Shown piece by piece: positions 10,913 through 19,139 of a DNA stretch of 20,698 nt; the stretch's first letter is position 1; the number at the start of each line of letters is the position of its first letter. The notes beneath the pieces were generated by a model that had not been told where the DNA came from, made no database searches, and saw nothing but the letters and a program-made list of their open reading frames with translations. The DNA comes from a virus: positions 1-20,698 of the IMG/VR virus record IMGVR_UViG_3300037502_001994. One strand, given 5' to 3'. A program made the position numbers and the translations under genes.

Positions 10913-12412
10913 ATGAACTATGCAGAGATAATTAACAAGATCCCTGAAAGCGAGAAGCCTGAGATCCTCAGGCTTCTTCGCGCTTTGGATGAGGCAAAGA
11001 AGCGGGAAGCCGCTCAGGAACACTATCTTGATTTTGTTAACCTCATGTGGCCGAGTTTCATTTCTGGTCGGCACCACAAAATCATGGCGGAAGCGTTTGA
11101 GCGCGTTGCAAGGGGTGAGCTTAAGCGGCTCATCATCAACATGCCACCCCGTCATACCAAGTCCGAGTTTGCCTCATACCTCCTCCCAGCTTGGTTCCTT
11201 GGAAAATACCCGAACAAGAAGATTATCCAGACGGCACACACAGCCGAGCTTGCGGTTGGTTTTGGCCGAAAAGTTCGAAATCTTGTCGGTTCTGATGAAT
11301 ATCAGAAGGTTTTTAGCGGCGTTGGGCTCCAGTCTGACTCAAAGGCAGCCGGAAGATGGTCTACCAACAAGGGTGGCGAGTATTTCGCTATCGGTGTTGG
11401 TGGTGCCGTCACTGGTAAGGGTGCCGATCTCCTGATCATTGACGATCCGCACAGCGAACAGGAGGCCATGATGGGCCAGTTCGATGTGTCTGTCTATGAC
11501 AAGGTGTTCGAATGGTACTCCTCTGGTCCCAGACAGCGTTTACAGCCCGGTGGTGCAATTGTCATTGTGATGACCCGGTGGGCTAAAAGGGATCTCACCG
11601 GCCAGATTATCGACGCTTCGATCAAGAAAGAGGGATCATCCGAGTGGGAAGTCATTGAACTTCCTGCGATTATGCCGTCTGGAGAGCCTCTCTGGCCTGA
11701 GTTTTGGTCGATTGATGAGCTTCAGAGGCTGAAAGTCGAGCTTCCGATCTCGAAATGGTCGGCCCAGTACCAGCAGGACCCAACTTCAGAGGAAGGGGCA
11801 CTCATCAAGCGCGATTGGTGGAACGTCTGGGAGGGCGAAAAGGCACCGCCCTGTGACGCTGTTATCGTCGCGATGGACACCGCATTCTCGAAAACAGAGC
11901 GTTCAGACTATTCTGCCTGTGTTTGTTTCGGTGTCTTTAACCATCCAAACTCAATTGGCAAACCAGTCCCCAATCTGATTCTGCTAGATGCTTGGAAAGA
12001 CAAGCTTGAGTTCCCGGAACTGAAGGCTACCGCAGTCCAGTATTACAAGGATTGGCAGCCAGATATGTTCATTGTGGAAAAGAAGGCTTCTGGTGCCCCT
12101 TTGATCGCGGAATTGCGTAATGCTGGTATTCCAGTTCAGGAGTTTACACCAACACGGGCTACCGGCGACAAGATTGTGCGTGTAAACTCAATAACGGACA
12201 TATTCGCATCTGGTGTTGTTTGGGCACCGGATGATCAATTCGCGGAAGATGTTGTCGAGGAGTGCGCTGCCTTCCCATCCGGGGACCACGATGACTACGT
12301 TGACGCCGTCACTATGGCCCTCATGCGGTTCAGACAGGGCGGATTTATGATCCCGACAGATGAAAACGACGAAATTCAACTGCCGCAATTCCGTAAAGAG
12401 CCATATTACTGA
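10913..12412 (+). CDS. terL: Terminase large subunit
   Basis: A 499-residue packaging motor. ATPase domain: Walker A variant MPPRHTKSE (77-85), Walker B LLIIDD (173-178) and TRW (221-223). Nuclease domain: D322 in VIVAMDTAFS, E389 in FIVEKK and D461/D464 in GDHDDYVDAV, the three-acid RNase H-like centre. It translocates and cuts DNA at the portal. A longer frame from 10868 would read through the tRNA and is rejected; the chosen ATG at 10913 has no ribosome site but begins immediately after TATAAT. The length is typical for the family. The portal gene follows after 31 bases. The small subunit gene lies far upstream at 5008. Confidence 0.92.
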   Translation: MNYAEIINKIPESEKPEILRLLRALDEAKKREAAQEHYLDFVNLMWPSFISGRHHKIMAEAFERVARGELKRLIINMPPRHTKSEFASYLLPAWFLGKYPNKKIIQTAHTAELAVGFGRKVRNLVGSDEYQKVFSGVGLQSDSKAAGRWSTNKGGEYFAIGVGGAVTGKGADLLIIDDPHSEQEAMMGQFDVSVYDKVFEWYSSGPRQRLQPGGAIVIVMTRWAKRDLTGQIIDASIKKEGSSEWEVIELPAIMPSGEPLWPEFWSIDELQRLKVELPISKWSAQYQQDPTSEEGALIKRDWWNVWEGEKAPPCDAVIVAMDTAFSKTERSDYSACVCFGVFNHPNSIGKPVPNLILLDAWKDKLEFPELKATAVQYYKDWQPDMFIVEKKASGAPLIAELRNAGIPVQEFTPTRATGDKIVRVNSITDIFASGVVWAPDDQFAEDVVEECAAFPSGDHDDYVDAVTMALMRFRQGGFMIPTDENDEIQLPQFRKEPYY

Positions 12413-12443
12413 TAAAATAGCTACAAACACAGAAAGATAAGTC

Positions 12444-14774
12444 ATGGCAGAGCCTTACATCCCGATTTCACCGGACACACCTCCGATCAATGTCGATCTT
12501 CCTGCGGAAGATCTTGGCCCGAACGTCACGCCCGACGAAGAGGGTGGTGTTACCGTTGATTTTGGCGAAGCTGGCCCGGAACTGGCTCCTCCCGTGGAGC
12601 ATGGGATGAATCTCGCTGAGATCATGGACGCTGGAGACCTTGATGCCATTGCCGGTGACCTCATCTCCAGCTTCGAAGATGACCTAAATACACGCTCTGA
12701 TTGGGAAAAAACCTATATTCAGGGTCTTGATCTGCTTGGTCTGAAGATCGAAGAGCGCACAACGCCGTGGCCGGGTGCCTGCGGCGTGTATCATCCCGTT
12801 CTGACTGAGGCTGTGATTCGGTTCCAAGCCCAGACAATCATGGAAGTTTTCCCCTCTTCCGGCCCCGTCAACACAAAGATTGTCGGCAAGGCCGATGACG
12901 AAATCCTCAAGCAGGCGAACCGCGTCAAAGAGGAAATGAACTACGTTGTTACCGAGAAGATGCCTGATTACCGCTCCGAGACGGAGCAGCTTCTGTTCAG
13001 GCTTCCTCTTGCTGGCTCCGCATTCCGTAAGGTTTACTTCGACACCGTGAATAAGCGCCCCGCAGCCGTCTTTGTGCCTGCGGAGGACTTCGTTGTTGCC
13101 TACGGCACCACAGATCTCGCCGCTTGCCCGCGTTATACACACGTAACGCGAATGTACCCGAATGAACTTCGGAAATTACAGGTGAGTGGTTTCTACCGGG
13201 ACATTGACATTCCTGTGCCGTCCCCGGACTACTCAAGCCTTCAGAAGAAGTACGACAAGGTAAAGGGCGAGACCCCATCATTTTCCGATGATACCCGGCA
13301 CTCCATCCTTGAGATGTGTGTCGATCTTGATCTTCCGGGTTTTGAACACCCGGACGGTATCGAACTTCCGTATGTCGTAACAATTGAAAAGTCTAGTCGT
13401 GAAATTCTCTCAATTCGCCGCAACTGGCGTGAAGGCGATCCGAGCTATGAAAAGCGCCAGTATTTCGTTCATTATCAGTATCTCCCGGGGCTTGGCTTTT
13501 ACGGCACGGGTCTTATTCACCTCATTGGTGGAATCGCTAAGAGTGCTACCTCAATCCTACGTCAACTCGTTGATGCTGGGACTCTCTCCAATCTTCCGGG
13601 TGGTCTCAAAGCCCGGGGACTTAGGATCAAAGGGGATGACAACCCGATCATGCCGGGAGAATTCCGGGATGTGGATGTAGCATCTGGCTCAATCCGGGAT
13701 TCGATCACCTTCCTGCCCTATAAGGAACCTTCAAGCGTTCTTTACCAGCTTCTTGGTAACCTCGTTGATGAAGGACGCCGCATTGGCTCCATCGCTGAGA
13801 TGGATGTTGGTGATGCAAACCCCGAAGCACCTGTCGGCACCACCCTAGCCCTTCTGGAGCGGTCCATGAAGGTCATGAGTGCCGTGCAGGCGCGTGTCCA
13901 TGATTCGCTCAGCAAAGAGTTTAAACTCATTGCAGATGTGATCAAGGACTACATGGGGCCTGATTACGAGTACGTTGTTTCTGAAAACCCCGCGACTGTT
14001 TACAACCGCGCGGAAGATTTTAATGACCGCGTCGATATCATCCCGGTCTCTGACCCGAATGCCGCCACAATGGCGCAGAAGGTCATGCAGTACCAAGCGG
14101 CCATGCAGTTGGCCCAGAACGCGCCCCCGGGAATGTACAACATGGAGCTTCTGCACAGGCAGATGCTTCATGCGCTGAATGTGCAGAATGTTGACCTGAT
14201 CATTCAGGGTCAGGCACAGGCACAGTCTATGGACCCGGTGACCGAAAACATGATGGTCATGTCCGGTAAGCCGATCACGGTGTTCTTGGAGCAGGACCAC
14301 GATGCTCACATCAAGGTCCACACGACATTCATGCAGGACCCGATTTACCAGCAGTTTGTCTCACAGAGCCCCAATGCACAGTCTTTTGTAGGTGCGATGC
14401 AGCAGCATCTTGCTGAGCATTTCGCATATTCCTACCGGCGTCAGCTTGAACTCAAGCTTGGTGTCAGCCTGCCTCAGGTTGGTGAGAAGTTGCCACCTGA
14501 TGTTGAAAATGATATCGCCAAGCTTGCTTCTGTCGCGGCTGACAGGCTCCTCCAGCAGCATAATGCGGAGTCTGCCGCTGCCAAGAAGATTCAGGAAGAG
14601 AATGATCCTTTAACGGTTATGCAGCGTGAAGAGCTTCGTATCAAGGAAGAGGCCGTCAAGGTCAAGGCGGCACAGGCGGAAGCAGATGCCCTTTATAAAG
14701 AAAACAAGATCGCGCTGGAAACGGCTAAAGTTATCGGCTCGACGGTTGATTCAGTTACAAGGCCGTTTAAATGA
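12444..14774 (+). CDS. Portal protein (P22-like family)
   Basis: A 776-residue protein directly after terL. A disordered acidic N-terminus (1-60) precedes a DLNTRSDWEKTYIQGLDLLG segment (80-99) and RTTPWPGACGVYHPVLTEAV, typical of long portal proteins of P22-like and podovirus-like phages. A central region with YLPGLGFYGTGLIHLIGGIA, SILRQLVDAGTLSNLPGG and LLGNLVDEGRRIG fits the portal core around the channel. The C-terminal 120 residues are coiled coil (EELRIKEEAVKVKAAQAEAD). It forms the dodecameric ring through which DNA enters and leaves and docks the terminase. The ribosome site is weak (AGAAAG). The stop overlaps the next start (ATGA). Confidence 0.85.
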   Translation: MAEPYIPISPDTPPINVDLPAEDLGPNVTPDEEGGVTVDFGEAGPELAPPVEHGMNLAEIMDAGDLDAIAGDLISSFEDDLNTRSDWEKTYIQGLDLLGLKIEERTTPWPGACGVYHPVLTEAVIRFQAQTIMEVFPSSGPVNTKIVGKADDEILKQANRVKEEMNYVVTEKMPDYRSETEQLLFRLPLAGSAFRKVYFDTVNKRPAAVFVPAEDFVVAYGTTDLAACPRYTHVTRMYPNELRKLQVSGFYRDIDIPVPSPDYSSLQKKYDKVKGETPSFSDDTRHSILEMCVDLDLPGFEHPDGIELPYVVTIEKSSREILSIRRNWREGDPSYEKRQYFVHYQYLPGLGFYGTGLIHLIGGIAKSATSILRQLVDAGTLSNLPGGLKARGLRIKGDDNPIMPGEFRDVDVASGSIRDSITFLPYKEPSSVLYQLLGNLVDEGRRIGSIAEMDVGDANPEAPVGTTLALLERSMKVMSAVQARVHDSLSKEFKLIADVIKDYMGPDYEYVVSENPATVYNRAEDFNDRVDIIPVSDPNAATMAQKVMQYQAAMQLAQNAPPGMYNMELLHRQMLHALNVQNVDLIIQGQAQAQSMDPVTENMMVMSGKPITVFLEQDHDAHIKVHTTFMQDPIYQQFVSQSPNAQSFVGAMQQHLAEHFAYSYRRQLELKLGVSLPQVGEKLPPDVENDIAKLASVAADRLLQQHNAESAAAKKIQEENDPLTVMQREELRIKEEAVKVKAAQAEADALYKENKIALETAKVIGSTVDSVTRPFK

Positions 14775-14956
14775 CTGAGCTTCAACTCATAAGGCAGAAA
14801 ATCCGCAACAAAATGAACGAGTTAGCCGATGATTTGGCACTCGGTTCTGCCAAGGATTTTGCTGAATATAGGTATCTTACCGGGGTCATTTCCGGCCTTG
14901 CTCTTGTCGAGCGGGATGTGATCGATCTGGAAGAAAGACAGAACCGCGAGGACTAA
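14771..14956 (+). CDS. Small helical protein after the portal gene
   Basis: A 61-residue, fully helical protein starting MTELQLIRQKIRNKMNELAD with a conserved-looking FAEYRYLTGVISGLALVERD near the C-terminus. It is coupled to the portal gene by an ATGA overlap. Small proteins of this type follow the portal gene in related phages as I recall; their role is unknown, perhaps head assembly. Confidence 0.7.
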   Translation: MTELQLIRQKIRNKMNELADDLALGSAKDFAEYRYLTGVISGLALVERDVIDLEERQNRED

Positions 14957-15046
14957 GGCTTCGGGTTTATATTTGTGTGTTGTATCATAAAGTTACATCC
15001 AAGAGATGCAACTCGCCGCAAGGCGCAAAAAACGTGAAGGACACGC

Positions 15047-15412
15047 ATGTATTCCGAAAGCAAGTTGTCGCAAGACATTCTTGATAAGCTGCCTGTTCCG
15101 AAGGGATACAGGATTCTGATCTCGGTTCCCGAGGTCGAGGAAAAAACGAAGGGCGGAATTATTCGCCCGGATGTGTTGAAGACAAAAGAGGAAACGGCCA
15201 GCATTGTTGGTCAGGTCCTCGAAATGGGGCCTGATTGTTTTGCAGACCCCGACCGTTTTCCAAACGGGCCTTACTGCCAAGAAGGCGAATGGGTGATGTT
15301 CCGGGCTTATTCCGGCACCCGGTTTAAACTTGGTGGAAAAGAGTTCCGGCTCATCAATGATGATGTTGTCGAAGCCACTCTTTCTGGACCTGATTGGATT
15401 GAACGGGCATGA
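15047..15412 (+). CDS. GroES-like co-chaperonin
   Basis: A 121-residue Cpn10-type protein. VPKGYRILISVPEVEEKTKG (17-36) and GIIRPDVLKTKEETASIVGQ (37-56) match the GroES strand, mobile-loop and second-strand order, and GEWVMFRAYSGTRFKLGGKEFRLINDDVVEATL gives the C-terminal strands. Phage GroES-like proteins, such as T4 gp31, cap the host GroEL cage so that it can fold a large capsid protein. The gene lies between portal and scaffold, as expected for a capsid-folding helper. GAAGGA lies 6 bases before the start. The 90 bases before it hold no gene. The stop overlaps the scaffold start (ATGA). Confidence 0.8.
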   Translation: MYSESKLSQDILDKLPVPKGYRILISVPEVEEKTKGGIIRPDVLKTKEETASIVGQVLEMGPDCFADPDRFPNGPYCQEGEWVMFRAYSGTRFKLGGKEFRLINDDVVEATLSGPDWIERA

Positions 15413-16368
15413 GCAACGATAATGAATTCGAAGACGGCACCATCGATGCCGTTGAGTCTCCCGAAACGGACAAGAGTGCCGTAGGGGAGTCTGATCTTCA
15501 GGTGGAGGTAGTCGATGATACCCCGCCTGAAGATAAAAACAGGCCCCGCCGTACAGGCGAACCGGATCTTCCTGATGAAGACGAGGTTTCTCAGTACAGC
15601 GACAAGGTCAAGAAGCGCATCAGCAAGCTCAAGTACGAGTTCCATGAGGAGCGGCGTGCAAAGGAGGAGCTAGAGCGCCAGCAGCAGGCTCTCGCTGATT
15701 ACGCAAAGCGCGTGATGAGCGAAAACGCCAACCTGAAGAAGGCGCTGCATTCCGGTCAGTCGATTATCGCTGACCAGATGCAGACCCGGGTTGAGACGGA
15801 GCTTGAGATTGCCAAGCGTCAGCTAAGGGAAGCTGTTGAGCTTGGTGATATCGATAAACAGGTTGAGGCGCACAAGTCTATCGCGCGGCTCACCTTTGAG
15901 GCGGATAAGGTCAAGAGTTTCCGTCCGATGCAGATTGAGGAGACCCCGGAAGAACCGGAGATTCCCCAGTATGTGCAGCAGACACCGCCTCCGCAGCCCG
16001 ATGAAAAGACGATGTCTTGGGCGCGAAAGAATACGTGGTTCGGGCGTGATCGTGAAATGACCGATTATGCCCGGCACATACATGACCGACTTGTTGTTTT
16101 TGACCGGGTTGATCCCAAGACCGATGAATACTGGGATAAGCTCGACTCTGAACTTCGTAAGCGGTATCCGCATTTGGTTTCTGGAGAGGAAACAGAGGGT
16201 AGCAAGGCCCCTCCCCAGAAGCAGAGTGTCGTGGTGGCTCCGGTTAAAAGAAATTCTACACCGCCACGCAAGGTCCAGCTATCCGCGTCTGAGGTCGCCA
16301 TCGCTAAGCGCCTTGGGCTTACAATCGAGCAGTATGCTGCCGAGAAACTGAGGTCCATGAATGGATAA
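15409..16368 (+). CDS. Capsid scaffolding protein
   Basis: A 319-residue protein with a very acidic, disordered N-terminus (1-60), a long coiled coil (about 62-180, KVKKRISKLKYEFHEERRAK, ELERQQQALADYAKRVMSEN), a Pro/Gln-rich hinge (190-205) and a C-terminal helical segment ending LTIEQYAAEKLRSMNG. Composition and place between portal and capsid genes are those of a scaffold that guides procapsid assembly and leaves before maturation. It overlaps the GroES-like gene by four bases and the next gene by eight. No protease domain is seen. Confidence 0.75.
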   Translation: MSNDNEFEDGTIDAVESPETDKSAVGESDLQVEVVDDTPPEDKNRPRRTGEPDLPDEDEVSQYSDKVKKRISKLKYEFHEERRAKEELERQQQALADYAKRVMSENANLKKALHSGQSIIADQMQTRVETELEIAKRQLREAVELGDIDKQVEAHKSIARLTFEADKVKSFRPMQIEETPEEPEIPQYVQQTPPPQPDEKTMSWARKNTWFGRDREMTDYARHIHDRLVVFDRVDPKTDEYWDKLDSELRKRYPHLVSGEETEGSKAPPQKQSVVVAPVKRNSTPPRKVQLSASEVAIAKRLGLTIEQYAAEKLRSMNG

Positions 16369-16813
16369 GCGCACCCCTCGCGAAAGCGAAACCCGCGAAG
16401 CAACTTCGCGCAAGAAGTCTTGGGCTCCGCCTACAGTACTTCCAGAACCCACGAAGAAGGACGGCTGGCGCTATCGCTGGATTCGTACTTCTACGCTGAA
16501 CAGCAACGATAACACAAATGTTTCGTCTAAGTTCCGTCAGGGTTGGGAGCCTGTAAAGGCAGAGGAGCATCCTGAAATCACCGTGATGCGTGACCGCAAC
16601 TCGGATTTCAAGGAAAACATTGAGGTTGGTGGTCTCTTGCTCTGCAAGGCCCCGGAAGAGGTTATGGAAGAGCGTGACGCTTACTATCGTGACGTTGCCC
16701 AGAACCAGATGGTTTCCGTTGAAAACAACTTCATGCGTGAAAACGATCCGCGAATGCCTCTGTCTAAGCCAGAGATGTCAACGCGGGTAACTTTTGGCAA
16801 GGGGCGGGGATAA
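16361..16813 (+). CDS. Probable virion protein between scaffold and capsid genes
   Basis: A 150-residue protein. After a basic disordered start (1-25) comes KKDGWRYRWIRTSTLNSNDN (32-51), NVSSKFRQGWEPVKAEEHPE and, after residue 85, GGLLLCKAPEEVMEERDAYYRD followed by NQMVSVENNFMREND. The layout is one I associate with small conserved proteins next to the major capsid gene in several podovirus-like phages; function is not established. The start overlaps the scaffold by eight bases. The stop codon sits in the loop of a GC hairpin. Confidence 0.65.
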   Translation: MDKRTPRESETREATSRKKSWAPPTVLPEPTKKDGWRYRWIRTSTLNSNDNTNVSSKFRQGWEPVKAEEHPEITVMRDRNSDFKENIEVGGLLLCKAPEEVMEERDAYYRDVAQNQMVSVENNFMRENDPRMPLSKPEMSTRVTFGKGRG

Positions 16814-16820
16814 CCCCGCC
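16803..16820 (+). other. GC hairpin over a stop codon before virion gene
   Basis: GGCGGGG (16803-16809), loop ATAA containing the TAA stop, CCCCGCC (16814-16820). A 7-bp perfect stem with no U-tract, followed by a second small repeat CTCATAATGAG. It probably stabilises or marks the upstream end of the highly expressed capsid messages. Confidence 0.5.
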
Positions 16821-16841
16821 TCATAATGAGGTAACAAAAAC

Positions 16842-17456
16842 ATGGCTTCTACAGCAGCCCCGTATGGTCTGCGCCCTGTTAATCTTATCGGCGGTCAGCC
16901 CTATGCTGGTTCGACTCGCATGTTTAAGATTGCAAATGCGTATGCCGCGAATATCTTCTACGGTCAGCCTGTCGCGTCCAACGGTAACGGCTTTATTCAG
17001 GCCGATACAAGCACCACAGCCCTTCCGGCGACTGGTGTGGTTGGCGTCTTCATGGGTTGCACCTACACAGACCCGTCTCTCAAGATCAAGGTCTTCCGTC
17101 AGTCTTGGCCCACCGGCACCGTTGCTACGGACGCCGAGGCTTATGTCGTGGATGACCCGGATGTGGTCATGCAGGCTCAGGCCAACGGCATCATCGCTCA
17201 GGCTGATCTTGGCCTGAACATTGGCTTCGCCACATTTGCTGGCGACACCAACACCGGCAATTCGATCACGCCCCTGAGCAACGCTAGCAAGGCCGCCACA
17301 GCGACCCTCCCGCTGCGTATCGTGGGCTTTGTTGATGGCCCTGATTCGGCTGTTGGCGATGCCTTCACGGATGTTCTTGTGAAGTGGAACATGCCCTCCA
17401 CGAACGGCACTGCCATCATTGGCGGTCATTCGTACATGAATCCGCTCGGCGTGTAA
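16842..17456 (+). CDS. Probable capsid decoration / head structural protein
   Basis: A 204-residue, beta-rich protein starting MASTAAPYGLRPVNLIGGQP. The sequence GQPYAGSTRMFKIANAYAAN and the later VVGVFMGCTY, VFRQSWPTGT and DVLVKWNMP are typical of a small structural protein preceding the capsid gene in related phages. Codons are strongly biased to GGC/GGT, CTT/CTC and AAG, as in the major capsid gene, indicating high expression. TGAGGT precedes the start. Decoration is the most likely role, inferred from position. Confidence 0.65.
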   Translation: MASTAAPYGLRPVNLIGGQPYAGSTRMFKIANAYAANIFYGQPVASNGNGFIQADTSTTALPATGVVGVFMGCTYTDPSLKIKVFRQSWPTGTVATDAEAYVVDDPDVVMQAQANGIIAQADLGLNIGFATFAGDTNTGNSITPLSNASKAATATLPLRIVGFVDGPDSAVGDAFTDVLVKWNMPSTNGTAIIGGHSYMNPLGV

Positions 17457-17472
17457 TAGGAGAATATAAAAA

Positions 17473-18384
17473 ATGGCTATTTCACGCGCACAACTTCTCA
17501 AGGAACTGCTCCCGGGTCTAAACGCCCTGTTCGGTCTTGAGTACAAGAAGTACGAAAACGAGCATGAGGCTATCTACGAGACAGAGACCTCTGAGCGTTC
17601 GTTCGAAGAAGAACTGAAGCTGTCTGGCTTCGGCACTGCCCCCGTCAAGTCGGAAGGCATGGCCATTCGCTATGACAACGCTCAGGAAGCTTGGACGGCT
17701 CGTTACAACCACGAGACCATCGCTATGGGCTTCTCCATCACCGAAGAGGCGATGGAAGACAACCTGTACGACTCGCTGTCCTCGCGTTACACCAAGGCCC
17801 TCGCTCGTTCGATGGCTTACACGAAGCAGGTCAAGGCGGCTTTCCCGCTGAATAACGGCTTCTCTGGTGGTTCGTTCCTGACAGGTGATGGCGTCACTCT
17901 GTTCAACACCGCCCACCCGCTGGTGTCTGGTGGCACGAACAGCAACACGCAGTCCACCCCCGCCGATCTGAACGAGACCTCGCTTGAGGCCGCTGTCATT
18001 CAGATTGCTGGTTTCAAGGATGAGCGCGGTCTGCTTATCGCGGCCCGCCCGCGCAAGCTGATCGTTCCGCCGGGTCTGATGTTCGTTGCTACCCGCCTTC
18101 TGGAGACTGAACTCCGCACTGCGACTGCTGATAACGACATCAACGCGATCAAGGTGAACGGCACGATTCCGGAAGGTTACTCGGTCAATCACTATCTGAC
18201 CGATGTGGACTCGTACTACCTGATCACGGATGTGCCGAATGGCATGAAGCACTTTGTTCGTACCCCGATGTCCACCTCTATGGACGGAGATTTCGATACA
18301 GGGAACGTTCGTTACAAGGCAAGAGAGCGGTTTTCTTTCGGAGCATCGGACCCCCTTGGAATTTGGGGAAGCCCGGGCGCCTAA
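17473..18384 (+). CDS. Major capsid protein (Mu gpT-like, HK97 fold)
   Basis: A 303-residue protein: an N-terminal helical arm (LLKELLPGLNALFGLEYKKY), FGTAPVKSEGMAIRYDNAQE, then ITEEAMEDNLYDSL, LTGDGVTLFNTAHPL, RPRKLIVPPGLMFVATRLLE and the C-terminal VRYKARERFSFGASDPLGIW, the pattern of the Mu gpT-like major head proteins. It forms the shell. AGGAG lies about 10 bases before the start. Codons in the first 271 positions never use GGA, GGG, AGA or CGG, but the last 32 codons (18286-18381) use GGA/GGG for five of six glycines and include AGA and CGG. This abrupt change lies beside the HNH gene. Confidence 0.85.
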   Translation: MAISRAQLLKELLPGLNALFGLEYKKYENEHEAIYETETSERSFEEELKLSGFGTAPVKSEGMAIRYDNAQEAWTARYNHETIAMGFSITEEAMEDNLYDSLSSRYTKALARSMAYTKQVKAAFPLNNGFSGGSFLTGDGVTLFNTAHPLVSGGTNSNTQSTPADLNETSLEAAVIQIAGFKDERGLLIAARPRKLIVPPGLMFVATRLLETELRTATADNDINAIKVNGTIPEGYSVNHYLTDVDSYYLITDVPNGMKHFVRTPMSTSMDGDFDTGNVRYKARERFSFGASDPLGIWGSPGA

Positions 18385-18409
18385 AAACGCTTGAATTACA
18401 AATACATAG

Positions 18410-18437
18410 GGCCGGGTTGACAAAACCCGGCCTTTTT
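18410..18437 (+). terminator. Rho-independent terminator after the capsid gene
   Basis: GGCCGGGTT (18410-18418), loop GACAA, AACCCGGCC (18424-18432), then TTTTT. A 9-bp perfect stem 25 bases after the capsid stop and 15 before the HNH start, so most capsid transcripts should end here. Confidence 0.9.
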
Positions 18438-18452
18438 GATACGTAAGTAAGT

Positions 18453-19097
18453 ATGAAAGAAAAATGCAAAGCAAACGAATGTTCAAGTTCTGTCTCCAAG
18501 GGAGGCTTTTGCAATAAGCATTACATTAGAAACAGAAGGCACGGCGACCCAAATGTGCAGTTGAGAAAATCGCCCGGAACCGCCACTGAGGAAGATAAAA
18601 AGCTTTGGAAAAAGCGTGAATATGAGCGCCACAAAGATGCATACAAGGTTAACGCTGCTCGTTGGAGAATTGAAAACGCAGAGCGTTATGAGGCGGTAAA
18701 AAGGGAATATTTTTCCCGAGAGGATGTAAAAGAGCGGTCCAGAAAAAGGACTAGGGAGTGGGCATCCAAAAACAAAGAAAGAAAGCGCGAGGCAGATAGA
18801 GCGTTTGTAGAGAATAATCGGGCTGTTGTCCGGAGCTACAAGGCCAAGCGCCGCGCCAAAGAACGGCAAGCAACACCCGCTTGGCTTACAGAGGCCCACC
18901 TTGAGGCAATCAAGGCCATCTACATTGAGGCTGAGCGCCTCTCAAAGGAGACCGGGATCCCATATCAGGTCGATCACATCGTCCCGCTAAGCGGCAAGAC
19001 CGTCTCAGGCCTCCATGTGCCGTGGAACCTCCGGGCAATTCCAGCCCCGGAGAACAACAGAAGACCCCGCATCTGGGACCACAACACCCAAATATAG
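18453..19097 (+). CDS. HNH endonuclease with N-terminal zinc finger, probable homing enzyme
   Basis: A 214-residue protein. Residues 5-23 (C5, C10, C20, H23) form a small zinc finger, followed by a long basic coiled, DNA-wrapping region (45-140). The C-terminus carries the HNH core: YQVDHIVPLSGKTVSGLHVP (171-190) and WNLRAIPAPENN (191-202), with DH174-175, H188 and N192/N201 as likely catalytic and structural residues. Freestanding HNH genes of this type are mobile homing elements. It is isolated by terminators on both sides, has a poor ribosome site (TAAGTAAG), and its first two thirds are AT-richer with AGA/AAA codons unlike the neighbours, all consistent with insertion. Confidence 0.85.
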   Translation: MKEKCKANECSSSVSKGGFCNKHYIRNRRHGDPNVQLRKSPGTATEEDKKLWKKREYERHKDAYKVNAARWRIENAERYEAVKREYFSREDVKERSRKRTREWASKNKERKREADRAFVENNRAVVRSYKAKRRAKERQATPAWLTEAHLEAIKAIYIEAERLSKETGIPYQVDHIVPLSGKTVSGLHVPWNLRAIPAPENNRRPRIWDHNTQI

Positions 19098-19121
19098 CCC
19101 GCTTCGGCGGGCTTTCTTTTT
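19096..19121 (+). terminator. Rho-independent terminator of the HNH gene
   Basis: AGCCCGC (19096-19102), a UUCG tetraloop, GCGGGCT (19107-19113), then TTCTTTTT. It overlaps the stop codon of the HNH gene, so the mobile gene ends with its own terminator. Confidence 0.92.
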
Positions 19122-19139
19122 ATGCTAAAATTCAAATAT

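Noticed and set aside
16821-17546. 241-codon open frame on the minus strand
   Set aside because: Antisense to the decoration-type gene and the start of the capsid gene; a by-product of codon bias.
17518-18486. 322-codon open frame on the minus strand
   Set aside because: It is antisense to the major capsid gene, whose strong codon bias leaves the opposite strand open. It also crosses a terminator and has no plausible start signal.
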